DNA of 64,000 nt from Frigidibacter sp037095735 (GTDB lineage: Bacteria > Pseudomonadota > Alphaproteobacteria > Rhodobacterales > Rhodobacteraceae): contig NZ_JBAWKD010000001.1 in assembly GCF_037095735.1 (NCBI RefSeq), forward strand, positions 620,001-684,000, in the 5' to 3' direction. A program made the position numbers and the translations under genes. Under the pieces are notes generated by a model, which worked only from the letters and a program-made list of their open reading frames with translations, did no database searches and was not told the origin of the DNA. Below are positions 17,620 through 25,962 of this stretch, piece after piece. The first letter of the stretch is position 1; each line of letters starts with the position of its first letter.

Positions 17620-18581
17620 CAGACCATCACCCCGGCGGCCGCGCGGCCGCGTTCCGACCGCAGGTTGCGCGCCAGCAGGTCCATGCAGGCCATGCGCACC
17701 GCGACGCCCATCTCGACCTGTTCCTGGATGACCGAGCGGTTGATGTCGTCGGCGATGGTGCCGTCGATCTCGACCCCGCGGTTCATCGGGCCGGGGTGCA
17801 TGACGATCGCGTCTTCTTTCGCATGCGAAAGCTTTTCGGCATCCAGCCCGTAGCGGTGGAAATACTCGCGCTCCGAGGGGATGAAGCCGCCGTCCATCCG
17901 CTCTTTCTGCAGGCGCAGCATCATCACCACATCGGCGCCCTTCAAGCCTTCGGTCATGTCGTCATAGACCTCGCAGCCGAATTCGGCCACGCCTGCGGGC
18001 ATCAGCGTCGGCGGCGCCACCAGCCGCACCCGGTTCTCCATCTTGCCCAGCAGGATCAGGTTCGACCGCGCCACGCGGCTGTGCGCCACGTCGCCGCAGA
18101 TCGCCACGGTCAGCCGCTGGATCCGGCCCTTGGCGCGGCGGATCGTCAGCGCGTCCAGCAGCGCCTGCGTCGGATGCTCGTGCTTGCCGTCGCCCGCGTT
18201 CAGCACCGCGCAATTGACCTTCGAGGCCAGCAGGTTCACCGCCCCCGACGCGCCATGGCGCACCACCAGCAGGTCCGGGTGCATCGCGTTCAGCGTCAGC
18301 GCGGTGTCGATCAGCGTCTCGCCCTTCTTCACCGAGGACGAGGCCATCGACATGTTCATCACATCCGCGCCCAGCCGCTTGCCGGCCAGCTCGAAACTCG
18401 ACTGCGTGCGGGTCGAATTCTCGAAGAACATGTTGATCTGGGTCATCCCCGCCAGCACGTCGGTGCGCTTCACCGTGCGGCGGTTCAGCTCGACATACTG
18501 GTCGGCGAGGTCGAGAACGGTGACGATCTCGTCGGGGGCCAGATGCTCGATGCCAAGAAGGTGGCGCGCGCGAAAGGACAT
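17619..18581 (-). CDS. pyrB: aspartate carbamoyltransferase catalytic subunit
   Basis: A 320-residue ATCase catalytic chain. The carbamoyl-phosphate motif is ENSTRTQSSFE, followed by VVRHGASGA, HPTQALLD and the aspartate-binding HPGPMNRG. It condenses carbamoyl phosphate with aspartate in pyrimidine synthesis. No pyrI is visible. The pseudo-dihydroorotase downstream suggests a class A-like PyrB/PyrC' dodecamer. It is the first gene of a pyrB-rmuC-pyrC'-plsY series. Confidence 0.96.
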   Translation of the reverse strand: MSFRARHLLGIEHLAPDEIVTVLDLADQYVELNRRTVKRTDVLAGMTQINMFFENSTRTQSSFELAGKRLGADVMNMSMASSSVKKGETLIDTALTLNAMHPDLLVVRHGASGAVNLLASKVNCAVLNAGDGKHEHPTQALLDALTIRRAKGRIQRLTVAICGDVAHSRVARSNLILLGKMENRVRLVAPPTLMPAGVAEFGCEVYDDMTEGLKGADVVMMLRLQKERMDGGFIPSEREYFHRYGLDAEKLSHAKEDAIVMHPGPMNRGVEIDGTIADDINRSVIQEQVEMGVAVRMACMDLLARNLRSERGRAAAGVMV

Positions 18582-18659
18582 GGTCTACCCCCGGGTCAGC
18601 GATTTCCCGCGCTTATCGCAAACGTGCCCCCCATCGGCAAGACCGCCCCGCCCCTCCGC

Positions 18660-18830
18660 TTTCGGCTTGGCCCAAATACTCCGGGGGAGCCCGGAACGGG
18701 CGGGGGCAGAGCCCCCTCTTCCTGCCCCGCTTTCGCATTGGTCCAAATATCCCGGGGGTGAGGGCCGCAAGGCCCGAGGGGGCAGCGCCCCCTCCCCCGC
18801 CGGGCAGCGCCCCCTCACCCCGCCGGGCAG
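18660..18830. repeat. two copies of a Rhodobacteraceae-type intergenic repeat
   Basis: Two related units, at about 18660-18718 and 18729-18795, share TTTCG..TTGG.CCAAATA, then a run CCGGGGG, then a GGGGGCAG-N-GCCCCC hairpin. A third partial motif (CCGCCGGGCAG, twice) follows to 18830. The units fill most of the gap between the divergent pyrB and aldolase genes. Elements with this core recur between genes in many Rhodobacteraceae genomes. Whether they act as terminators or are mobile relics is unknown. Confidence 0.65.
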
Positions 18831-18892
18831 CCACCCTTGCCTCCCGGGCCCGACCGGACCACAACTGTCGCGCGCTCCCCGGAAGGCCCCAG

Positions 18893-20050
18893 ATGACCAT
18901 GACCGCTCCCGAACCCGGCTTCGACATCCCCGCCCGCCCCGGCGATCCGGTCTCGGCCGTCGCCACACCGGCGCTGGTGATCGACCTCGACGCCTTCGAG
19001 GCGAACCTCGCGCGGATGGCAGACCACGCCGCGCGGCTGGGCGTGCGGCTGCGCGCCCATGCCAAGACCCACAAATCCGCCGACATCGCCCAGGCGCAGG
19101 TGCAAAGCGGTGCGACAGGCATCTGCTGCCAGAAGGTGTCCGAGGCGCTGGCCCTGATCCGCGGCGGCGTCCGCGACGTGCTGATCGCGAACGAGGTCGT
19201 GGCCCCCCGCGCCATCGCGCTCTTGATGCGCGCCGCGAGCCGCGCCCGGGTCGCGGTCTGCGCCGATCACCCGGCCAATGTCGCGGCGCTGTCTGCGGCG
19301 GTGATGGCGGCGCGGGCCGAGGGGGCCGAGGCACTGACGCTCGAGGTCTTGGTCGAGGTCGACACCGGCGCCGGGCGCTGCGGCGTGGCGCCGGGTGCCG
19401 AGGCGGTGACCCTCGCGCAGGCGATCCACGACGCGCCGGGGCTGCGGCTTGGCGGGATACAGGCCTATCACGGCAACGCCCAGCACATCTACGACCCGGC
19501 CGAGCGGGCGCGGGTGCTCGACGCCTCGATCCGGGCGGCGGCGGCGACGCGCGACGCGCTTCTGGCCGCGGGCCTGCCCTGCCCGCGGGTGACCGGCGCC
19601 GGCACCGGCAGCTTCGCGATCGAGGCCGCCTCGGGCGTCTATACCGAGATCCAGGCCGGCAGCTACGTGTTCATGGATGCCGATTACGCCCGCGTCGCCG
19701 ATCCCGAGGGCGGCGTCACCGGCGGCTTCGAACAGGCGCTTTTCGTGCTGGCGACGGTGATGAGCACGCCGGTCCCCGGCCGGGCGGTCTGCGATGCCGG
19801 GCTGAAGGCGCTGGCGGTCGACTCGGGCCTGCCGCTGGTCGCCGCACCCGCCGGCGTCACCTACCGCGGCGCCTCGGACGAACATGGCACGCTCGACGAT
19901 CCCGACGGCGTGCTTGCGCTTGGCGATCAGGTCCGTCTGATCCCGGGGCATTGCGACCCCACCTGCAACCTGCACGACTGGTACGTCTGCATCCGCCGCG
20001 GCAAGGTCGAGGCGCTCTGGCCCGTCACCGCGCGCGGCAAGCTGTTCTGA
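18893..20050 (+). CDS. DSD1-family PLP enzyme (D-threonine / 3-hydroxy-D-aspartate aldolase type)
   Basis: A 385-residue fold-type III PLP enzyme. The N-terminal alanine-racemase-like barrel carries the PLP lysine in RAHAKTHKSADIA, with substrate-contact segment VDTGAGRCGV. The C-terminal D-ser_dehydrat domain has the metal-binding His and Cys in RLIPGHCDPTCNLHD. Such enzymes split D-threonine or D-3-hydroxyaspartate into glycine and an aldehyde. GGAAGG at 18881-18886 selects the ATG at 18893. A copper-chaperone gene follows after 23 bases. Confidence 0.87.
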   Translation: MTMTAPEPGFDIPARPGDPVSAVATPALVIDLDAFEANLARMADHAARLGVRLRAHAKTHKSADIAQAQVQSGATGICCQKVSEALALIRGGVRDVLIANEVVAPRAIALLMRAASRARVAVCADHPANVAALSAAVMAARAEGAEALTLEVLVEVDTGAGRCGVAPGAEAVTLAQAIHDAPGLRLGGIQAYHGNAQHIYDPAERARVLDASIRAAAATRDALLAAGLPCPRVTGAGTGSFAIEAASGVYTEIQAGSYVFMDADYARVADPEGGVTGGFEQALFVLATVMSTPVPGRAVCDAGLKALAVDSGLPLVAAPAGVTYRGASDEHGTLDDPDGVLALGDQVRLIPGHCDPTCNLHDWYVCIRRGKVEALWPVTARGKLF

Positions 20051-20073
20051 TTTTGCCTGCCCCGGAGTCCCCC

Positions 20074-20550
20074 ATGAAGACCCTCGCCCTTCTTGCCCTG
20101 CTGCTGCTTCCCGCCCCCCTCGCCGCGCACGAGATCACCGTGGGGTCGTTCGAGATCATCCACCCGATGATCCCGCTGCCGCCGAAGGGCGCGAAGTCCG
20201 CCGCGGGCTACATGGCCATCGCCAACGAGGGCGCCGAGGCCGACGTGCTGGTCGGGATCGAGACGCCGATCGCGAAGAAGGCCGAGGTCCACGCGACGCA
20301 GATGGACGGCACCATCGCGAAGATGGAGGCCGTGCCGCGGCTGGAGGTCCCGGCGGGCGAGACGGTGCTGCTGCAAACCGGCGAGATGCATGTGATGCTG
20401 ATGGGCCTGACCGGGCCGCTGGCCGAGGGCGACATGATCCCCGCCACGCTGGTCTTCGAAAAGGCCGGCCGGGTCGCGATCGAATTCATGGTCGATCCCG
20501 CCGAGGGCGGCGGCATGGATCACATGGACCACATGACGCACGGCAACTGA
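20074..20550 (+). CDS. periplasmic copper chaperone PCu(A)C
   Basis: A 158-residue secreted protein with signal peptide MKTLALLALLLLPAPLAA. The Cu(I)-binding pattern typical of PCu(A)C proteins is present: a His in VHATQMDG, a Met about ten residues on (IAKM), then the HVM pair in GEMHVML. The C-terminus is a His/Met tail (MDHMDHMTHGN) likely to bind additional copper. These proteins deliver Cu(I) to the CuA site of cytochrome oxidase. It is in line with the upstream aldolase and the downstream acetyltransferase (2-base gap). Confidence 0.92.
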   Translation: MKTLALLALLLLPAPLAAHEITVGSFEIIHPMIPLPPKGAKSAAGYMAIANEGAEADVLVGIETPIAKKAEVHATQMDGTIAKMEAVPRLEVPAGETVLLQTGEMHVMLMGLTGPLAEGDMIPATLVFEKAGRVAIEFMVDPAEGGGMDHMDHMTHGN

Positions 20551-20552
20551 GC

Positions 20553-21029
20553 ATGGAGCCCCCGCGCCGCCTGACCGCCGGCGATGACATGGCCCCGGTG
20601 TTGGCGCTGATCCGCGCGGCCTTCTCCTATATGGACGGGCGGATAGACCCGCCATCATCGTTGCATCTGCTGACCGAGGCCACGCTCGCCGCAGAGGCCG
20701 CGCGGGCCGAGCTCTGGGTGATCGGCGACGCGCCGCTGGCCTGCGTGATCCTCACGCCGAAGCCCGGGCGGCTCTACATCGGCAAGCTCGCCGTGGCCGA
20801 GGCGGCGCGGGGCCGCGGGCTCGGCCGGGCGCTGGTCACGCTGGCCGAGGCGCGGGCGCGGGAGCTGTGTCTGCCGGCGCTGGAGCTGCAGACCCGGGTC
20901 GAACTGGTCGAGAACCACCGCACCTTCGCGGCGATGGGGTTCGAGCGCAGCGGTGCGACCAACCATCCGGGCCACGACCGGCCGACCTCGTTCACCTATC
21001 GCCGGGCGGTCGGTGCGGGCGGGACCTGA
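20553..21029 (+). CDS. GNAT-family N-acetyltransferase
   Basis: A 158-residue GNAT protein. The acetyl-CoA-binding motif A is visible as LAVAEAARGRGLGRALV, followed by the helix ARARELCLPALELQT and the ENHRTFAAMGFE block near the C-terminus. The substrate cannot be predicted. It starts two bases after the PCu(A)C stop, implying cotranscription. Confidence 0.85.
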   Translation: MEPPRRLTAGDDMAPVLALIRAAFSYMDGRIDPPSSLHLLTEATLAAEAARAELWVIGDAPLACVILTPKPGRLYIGKLAVAEAARGRGLGRALVTLAEARARELCLPALELQTRVELVENHRTFAAMGFERSGATNHPGHDRPTSFTYRRAVGAGGT

Positions 21030-21391
21030 CAGGCGCTTTGGCCGCCTCTTTCGCAGCCCGCCTTCCGCGAACCTCGGCCTCGCGCAGCCCCCCTCACGAG
21101 ACAGGACGGCGGTCGCCGGACCTGTCGACAACGGCCTCGCCCCGCCAGCCGAGCCCGCAGGCAGGGTCGCGAACGCCCCGGTCCCGGGTCGGTGGGGATC
21201 TGCGGTTGAGGCGATGTGACCGCGCCCACGTCAGCGTCGGTCGGTAGCGCTGGCCGGTGGGGACGCGGGTTCCGTCCGGACCCGCGCAAGCGCGGAACGC
21301 GGGGGAGAGCACGCCCTCGCGGACGGGGCGTCCCTGCGGGCCGCGCACACCGCCCGAACGCAGGGGCGCGGCCCGCCCCTGCCCGGCGCGA
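21030..21391. other. gap between convergent genes with a strong hairpin
   Basis: About 360 GC-rich bases with no gene I can support. The short reading frames here lack family resemblance and run antisense to one another. The one structured element is a perfect 8-bp stem CAGGGGCG (21361-21368) / CGCCCCTG (21374-21381) with a 5-base loop, 10 bases beyond the gshA stop. It could terminate gshA transcription on the minus strand, although no T-tract follows. Confidence 0.4.
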
Positions 21392-22738
21392 TCAGAGCGT
21401 CGTGGCCGCGTAGATCGGCGCGAGCGACCCGTTCCAGTCGCCGCGATACCGTGCAAGCCAGCGGTCGGCCGGGGTCTGGCCCGAGGCCGCGACCTCGCGG
21501 AAGATGTCGAGATGGCGCTCTTCGCCAAGGCCCCGGGCCTTCAGCCCCGCTTCGGCGATGTCGAGCACCCGTGCGGCCAGCGGCTGCAGCTGCACGCCGG
21601 AGGCCCCGCCCTGAATGCCCTCGACCGAGGCCGCGACGCGCAGGCCCTGCCGGGTCTCGTGGTCCCAGCCCTTCACCAGATCCCAGGCGGCGTCGAGCGC
21701 GCCCTGATCGTAGAGAAGTCCCACCCACAGCGCCGGCAGCGCGACGTTCTGTTCGAGCGAGCCGACATCGGCGCCGCGCATCTCGATGAACTTCTTCACC
21801 CGCGCCTCGGGGAAGACCGTGGTCATGTGGTCGGCCCAGTCCGAGAGCGTCGGCTTCTCGCCCGGCAGCGCCGGCAGCTCGCCCTTCAGGAAGTCGCGGA
21901 ACGACTGGCCCAGCGCATTGATGTACTTGCCGTCGCGGTAGACGAAATACATCGGCACATCGAGCACCCAGTCCACATAGCGCTCATACCCCATGCCCTC
22001 TTCGAAGGCGAAGGGCAGCATGCCGGTGCGGGCGGCGTCGAGGTCGCGCCAGATCCGGCTGCGCCAGCTCTTGTGGTCGTTGGGCTTGCCCTCGAGGAAG
22101 GGCGAGTTCGCGCAGAGCGCCGTCGCCACCGGCTGCAGCGCCAGCGAGACGCGCAGCTTCTTCACCATGTCGGCTTCCGAGCCGAAGTCGAGGTTCACCT
22201 GCACCGTACAGGTGCGATACATCATCTGGGTGCCCAGCGTGCCGACGCGGCCCATGTAGTCGGTCATCAGCCGGTAGCGCCCCTTGGGCATCATCGGCAT
22301 CTGCGCATGGGTCCATTCCGGCGCGGCGCCAAGGCCCATGAAGGCCACGCCCATGCCTTCGGTCACGGCGTGGACTTCGGCGAAATGGCTTTCCAGCTCG
22401 GCCCGGGTGCCGTTCAAGTCGACGAGCGGCGCGCCCGACAGCTCAAGCTGCCCGCCGGGTTCGAGGCTGACATTCGCGCCGTCCTTGGTCAGGCCGATGA
22501 TCGCGTCCTGCTCGTAGATCGGCTCCCAGCCGAAACGGTGCTGGATCCCCTCGAGCACGGCACGGACCGAGGCCGGGCCGTCATAGGGCAGCGGGCTGTG
22601 GTCGGCGGTCAGGAAGCCGAACTTCTCGTGCTCGGTGCCGATGCGCCAGTCGGCCGCCGGCTTCTCGCCCTTGGCCATGTATTCGGCCAGCTGGCCGAAA
22701 TGCTCGATCGGGCCGCCGCCGCTTTGTGGAATGGACAT
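21392..22738 (-). CDS. gshA: glutamate-cysteine ligase
   Basis: A 448-residue enzyme of the plant/alphaproteobacterial GshA type, making gamma-glutamylcysteine for glutathione. Features are IGTEHEKFGF (glutamate/ATP site), EPGGQLELSGAP, MGLGAAPEW, MTDYMGRVGTLG, CTVQVNLDF and EMRGADVG. ATG at 22738 is chosen because GAGGG lies 7 bases upstream and the protein then begins MSIPQSGGGPI. The longer upstream extension is not family-like. It follows the membrane-protein gene at 22795-23325 on the same strand. Confidence 0.93.
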   Translation of the reverse strand: MSIPQSGGGPIEHFGQLAEYMAKGEKPAADWRIGTEHEKFGFLTADHSPLPYDGPASVRAVLEGIQHRFGWEPIYEQDAIIGLTKDGANVSLEPGGQLELSGAPLVDLNGTRAELESHFAEVHAVTEGMGVAFMGLGAAPEWTHAQMPMMPKGRYRLMTDYMGRVGTLGTQMMYRTCTVQVNLDFGSEADMVKKLRVSLALQPVATALCANSPFLEGKPNDHKSWRSRIWRDLDAARTGMLPFAFEEGMGYERYVDWVLDVPMYFVYRDGKYINALGQSFRDFLKGELPALPGEKPTLSDWADHMTTVFPEARVKKFIEMRGADVGSLEQNVALPALWVGLLYDQGALDAAWDLVKGWDHETRQGLRVAASVEGIQGGASGVQLQPLAARVLDIAEAGLKARGLGEERHLDIFREVAASGQTPADRWLARYRGDWNGSLAPIYAATTL

Positions 22739-22794
22739 CGGTGGCCCTCGTTCGTCTTTTGCGTCGCCAGAGGTGGAGTGCCGGCGCGGGCAAG

Positions 22795-23325
22795 TCAAGG
22801 CTCGGTGAACGGTCTCGTTCGGATGGTGGAGGGCCGGCGCCACAGTGGCGGCGACAGCGTCGCTCCCTGCGGTGCGGCATGAAGCGCCGCGGCCAGCGCG
22901 GCCGGGTCGGCGCCGGGCAGGCTGGCCAGCGCGTCGTAAAGCCGTTCCGCCCCCTCGGCCAGCATCGGCACCAGCAGCGCCTGACCGTCGGATTGCCGCA
23001 GCCGCCAGAAGCGGCGCGGGCCAATATCCACGACGCGGATCTCGACCAGATCGGCCAGATCGACGAAGCCGCCGCCCTCGGGGCCGAAATAGCCGACGCG
23101 GCCCTCGTCGAGCTCGATCAGCCCCGGTGCCGCCCCGCCGGTGAAGCGCAGCCGGCGCAGGGCGGGCATCATCAGCGCGGCCCCGGCCAGCGCGGTGAGC
23201 CCCCCGAGGCCGAGGAAGACCGGCCCGCCGAGGCTGGCGATCCAGAGCCCCGCCAGCACCACGGCCCCTGCGGCGATCGGTTCGCGGTGGCGGCTGAGGG
23301 CTTCGCGGAGTTCGGGGCGGATCAT
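22795..23325 (-). CDS. conserved hypothetical membrane protein
   Basis: A 176-residue protein of unknown function. Two adjacent hydrophobic segments (about residues 17-55) are followed by a soluble beta-rich domain (ELDEGRVGYFGPEGGGFVDLADLVEIRVVD), reminiscent of a small PH-like membrane-anchored fold. It overlaps the upstream GNAT gene by four bases and lies 56 bases before gshA on the same strand. Confidence 0.7.
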   Translation of the reverse strand: MIRPELREALSRHREPIAAGAVVLAGLWIASLGGPVFLGLGGLTALAGAALMMPALRRLRFTGGAAPGLIELDEGRVGYFGPEGGGFVDLADLVEIRVVDIGPRRFWRLRQSDGQALLVPMLAEGAERLYDALASLPGADPAALAAALHAAPQGATLSPPLWRRPSTIRTRPFTEP

Positions 23326-24176
23326 GCGGCGATCCTGACCGGGCTTTCCAGCATCAGCAGGTGGTAGCCGCCGATGCGGGTGAAGCCGATCGCCTCGTAG
23401 GCGCGGGCGGCGGGCGGGTTCGCGGCGAAGAGGATCGCGGTGCGGGCGCCGATGCCGCGCGCCTCGGCCAGATGCGCGGCGACGGCGCGGCGGGCAAGGC
23501 CGCGACCGCGGCCCTGCGGCGGCGTCCAGACACCGCCGACCTGCACCATGTCGGGCAGGCAGGCGTTGAAACTGGTCATCGCGACCGGCCCCGCGCCCTC
23601 GTCCAGCACCCGCAGCCGGTCGGCGATGATCAAGGCGTCGAGCTGGGCCGCCGCCTCGGCCTCGGTCGGACGGCCGGGGGCGGCGCCCACCGCCTCGATC
23701 ATGTAGGCGGCACGCCAGGCGTCGAGCAGCGGGCGGTCGGCAGGCCGGGGCGCGCGCAGGGTACCGGGACCCTCGGGCAGGATCAGCGCGTCGAGCGGCA
23801 GGCGATAGAGCGGCTCGGTCCGGTCGAGACTGGCGGGCGCGGCGTCGAGGCCCAGCGCCCGGCGCAGCAACGCGATCTGGACGACCTCGCCGTTCATGCC
23901 CTGCAGCTTCTCACCCGCCAGCGCCGCGGCGACTTGCGGGAAGTCGCCCGGCGCGAGGTCCGGCCACTGGATCATCGCGAGACCCGCGGTGTTCAGCGCG
24001 ACGCAGCCGCGGATGCCCCCCGCGGCTTCGGCCAGCCAGAAGCGCGCGGCATGCCGTTCAGGCCCGCCGGTGGTTCCATGGGCGGCCAGCGACTGGCGCA
24101 GGAACATCGAGGTTTCCGGGTGGCGCGACAGGAAGGCCTCCAGCGCCGCCGCCTCGTCCGGCCGCGCCGGTCGCAT
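23322..24176 (-). CDS. GNAT-family N-acetyltransferase, two-domain
   Basis: A 284-residue protein. The C-terminal GNAT domain has VGGVWTPPQGRGRGLARRAVAAHL (motif A spanning the QGRGRGLA turn) and ANPPAARAYEAIGFTRIG. The N-terminal 130 residues look like a second, degenerate acyltransferase-like half. ATG at 24176 overlaps the rsmE stop in an ATGA arrangement, so the two are translationally coupled. Substrate unknown. Confidence 0.8.
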   Translation of the reverse strand: MRPARPDEAAALEAFLSRHPETSMFLRQSLAAHGTTGGPERHAARFWLAEAAGGIRGCVALNTAGLAMIQWPDLAPGDFPQVAAALAGEKLQGMNGEVVQIALLRRALGLDAAPASLDRTEPLYRLPLDALILPEGPGTLRAPRPADRPLLDAWRAAYMIEAVGAAPGRPTEAEAAAQLDALIIADRLRVLDEGAGPVAMTSFNACLPDMVQVGGVWTPPQGRGRGLARRAVAAHLAEARGIGARTAILFAANPPAARAYEAIGFTRIGGYHLLMLESPVRIAA

Positions 24177-24901
24177 CAGCGCCAGTCCCCGAGCGCCGCC
24201 TGCCACAGTGACAGCGCCGCCACCGCCGCCGTGTCGGCGCGCAGGATCCGCGGGCCCAGCGCCACCGGACGAACGAAGGGCAGGCCGCGCAGCTTCTCGC
24301 GCTCGGCGTCGGAAAAGCCGCCCTCGGGGCCGATCAGGATCGCCCAGGGGCCGGGCGTTTCGGCGGCCAGCGTCTCGACGGCACCGGCGAGCGATTCGTC
24401 GGCCCAGAGGATGCGCCGGGCCGGATCCCAGCCGGTCAGCAGCTTCGAGAGGTGATGCAGGTCGGTGACCTCGGGCACGAAGGTTCCGCCGCATTGTTCC
24501 GCGGCCTCGACGGCATGGGCCTGCAGCCGGTCCTGCCGGATCCGCTCGGCATTGGTGAAGTCGGTCTGCACGGGCAGGATGCGCGCGGCGCCCAGCTCTG
24601 CCGCCTTCTCGACGATGAAGTCGGTGCGCGCCTTCTTGATCGGCGCGAACATCAGCCACAGGTCCGGCGGCATCCGCTGCGGCGCGGTCTGTTCCTCGCA
24701 GGTCAGATCGCCCGCCTTCTTGCGCGCGCTGGTGACGCGCGCCCGCCATTCGCCGTCGCGACCGTTGAACAGCAGCACCGCCGCGCCCTCGGACTGGCGC
24801 ATGACGCCGAAGAGGTAATGCGCCTGCGCCTCGGTCAGGGGAAGCGATTGCCCCTGCCCGAGCGGGTGGTCTACATGGAGCCTGATCTTCGCTTCTTTCA
24901 T
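24176..24901 (-). CDS. rsmE: 16S rRNA m3U1498 methyltransferase
   Basis: A 241-residue SPOUT methyltransferase. The N-terminal PUA-like domain contains HYLFGVMRQSEG. The C-terminal knot has the SAM-binding signature LIGPEGGFSDAE and LGPRILRADTA. It methylates U1498 of 16S rRNA. ATG at 24901 gives the canonical start MKEAKIRLHV. Only 12 bases separate this ATG from the divergent ubiA ATG. Confidence 0.94.
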   Translation of the reverse strand: MKEAKIRLHVDHPLGQGQSLPLTEAQAHYLFGVMRQSEGAAVLLFNGRDGEWRARVTSARKKAGDLTCEEQTAPQRMPPDLWLMFAPIKKARTDFIVEKAAELGAARILPVQTDFTNAERIRQDRLQAHAVEAAEQCGGTFVPEVTDLHHLSKLLTGWDPARRILWADESLAGAVETLAAETPGPWAILIGPEGGFSDAEREKLRGLPFVRPVALGPRILRADTAAVAALSLWQAALGDWR

Positions 24902-24913
24902 GTGAGGGACCCT

Positions 24914-25903
24914 ATGACCCCGCCCGCCGAAACGCCAGAGACCGCCCGCCGCGGCATGGCCCGGATCGCGGGCGCCGTTGCGGATGCCGTCCGCGGCAAC
25001 TGGGTCGACCACACCGCCCCGGCCTGGAGCCGCCCCTGGCTGCGGCTGAGCCGCGCCGACCGTCCGGCCGGCACATGGCTGCTGCTGATCCCCTGCTGGT
25101 GGGGCCTGCCGCTGGCGATGGCCGCGACCGAGCCGCGGCTGGCGGACCTGTGGTTCTATGTGGCGATGGCGATCGGCGCCTTCCTGATGCGCGGCGCGGG
25201 CTGCACCTGGAACGACATCACCGACCGCCATATCGACGGCTCGGTCGCGCGGACGCGGTCGCGGCCGATCCCCTCGGGGCAGGTCACCGCGAAGGGCGCG
25301 GCGGTCTGGATGGCGATCCAGGCGCTGGTGGCCTTCGGGATCCTCCTGACCTTCAACGGGCCGACGATCGCGCTGGGCGTGGCCTCGCTGCTGCCGGTCG
25401 CGGTCTATCCCTTCGCCAAGCGCTTCACCTGGTGGCCGCAGGTCTTCCTGGGCGTCGCCTTCAACTGGGGCGCGCTGGTGGGCTGGAGCGCGCATATGGG
25501 CGGGCTTGGCTGGCCCGCGGTGCTGCTGTGGCTGGCGGGGATCAGCTGGACGCTGTTCTACGACACGATCTACGCCCATCAGGACAAGGAGGACGACGCG
25601 CTGATCGGCGTGAAGTCCACCGCGCGGCTCTTCGCCGAGAAGACCCACCGCTGGCTGTCGCTGTTCATGGTGCTGACGGTGCTCTTGATGACCGCGGCGA
25701 TCCTGGTGGCGCTGTTGCCGACGGCCGGGCCGGTGACGCTGGTGCTGGCGCTGATCGCGCCCTGGGCGATGGGCTGGCACATGGTCTGGCAGCTGACGCG
25801 GCTCGACATCGACGATCCCGAGCGCTGCCTCGCTCTCTTCCGTGTGAACCGCGACACGGGCCTGATCGCTGCGCTGTTTCTTGCCGCTGCCGCGCTGGTC
25901 TGA
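24914..25903 (+). CDS. ubiA: 4-hydroxybenzoate polyprenyltransferase
   Basis: A 329-residue, roughly nine-helix membrane prenyltransferase for ubiquinone synthesis. Both Asp-rich motifs are present: NDITDRHIDGSVARTRSRP and YDTIYAHQDKEDD. GAGGGA at 24904-24909 serves the ATG at 24914. That site lies inside the 12-base spacer to rsmE, so ubiA transcription must start within the rsmE coding region or essentially at the ATG. Confidence 0.95.
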   Translation: MTPPAETPETARRGMARIAGAVADAVRGNWVDHTAPAWSRPWLRLSRADRPAGTWLLLIPCWWGLPLAMAATEPRLADLWFYVAMAIGAFLMRGAGCTWNDITDRHIDGSVARTRSRPIPSGQVTAKGAAVWMAIQALVAFGILLTFNGPTIALGVASLLPVAVYPFAKRFTWWPQVFLGVAFNWGALVGWSAHMGGLGWPAVLLWLAGISWTLFYDTIYAHQDKEDDALIGVKSTARLFAEKTHRWLSLFMVLTVLLMTAAILVALLPTAGPVTLVLALIAPWAMGWHMVWQLTRLDIDDPERCLALFRVNRDTGLIAALFLAAAALV

Positions 25904-25962
25904 TTGACTCGCCGCGCCCCGCTCGCCACGACAGGGGCCGATCCGGACAAGAAGGCCAGAAC

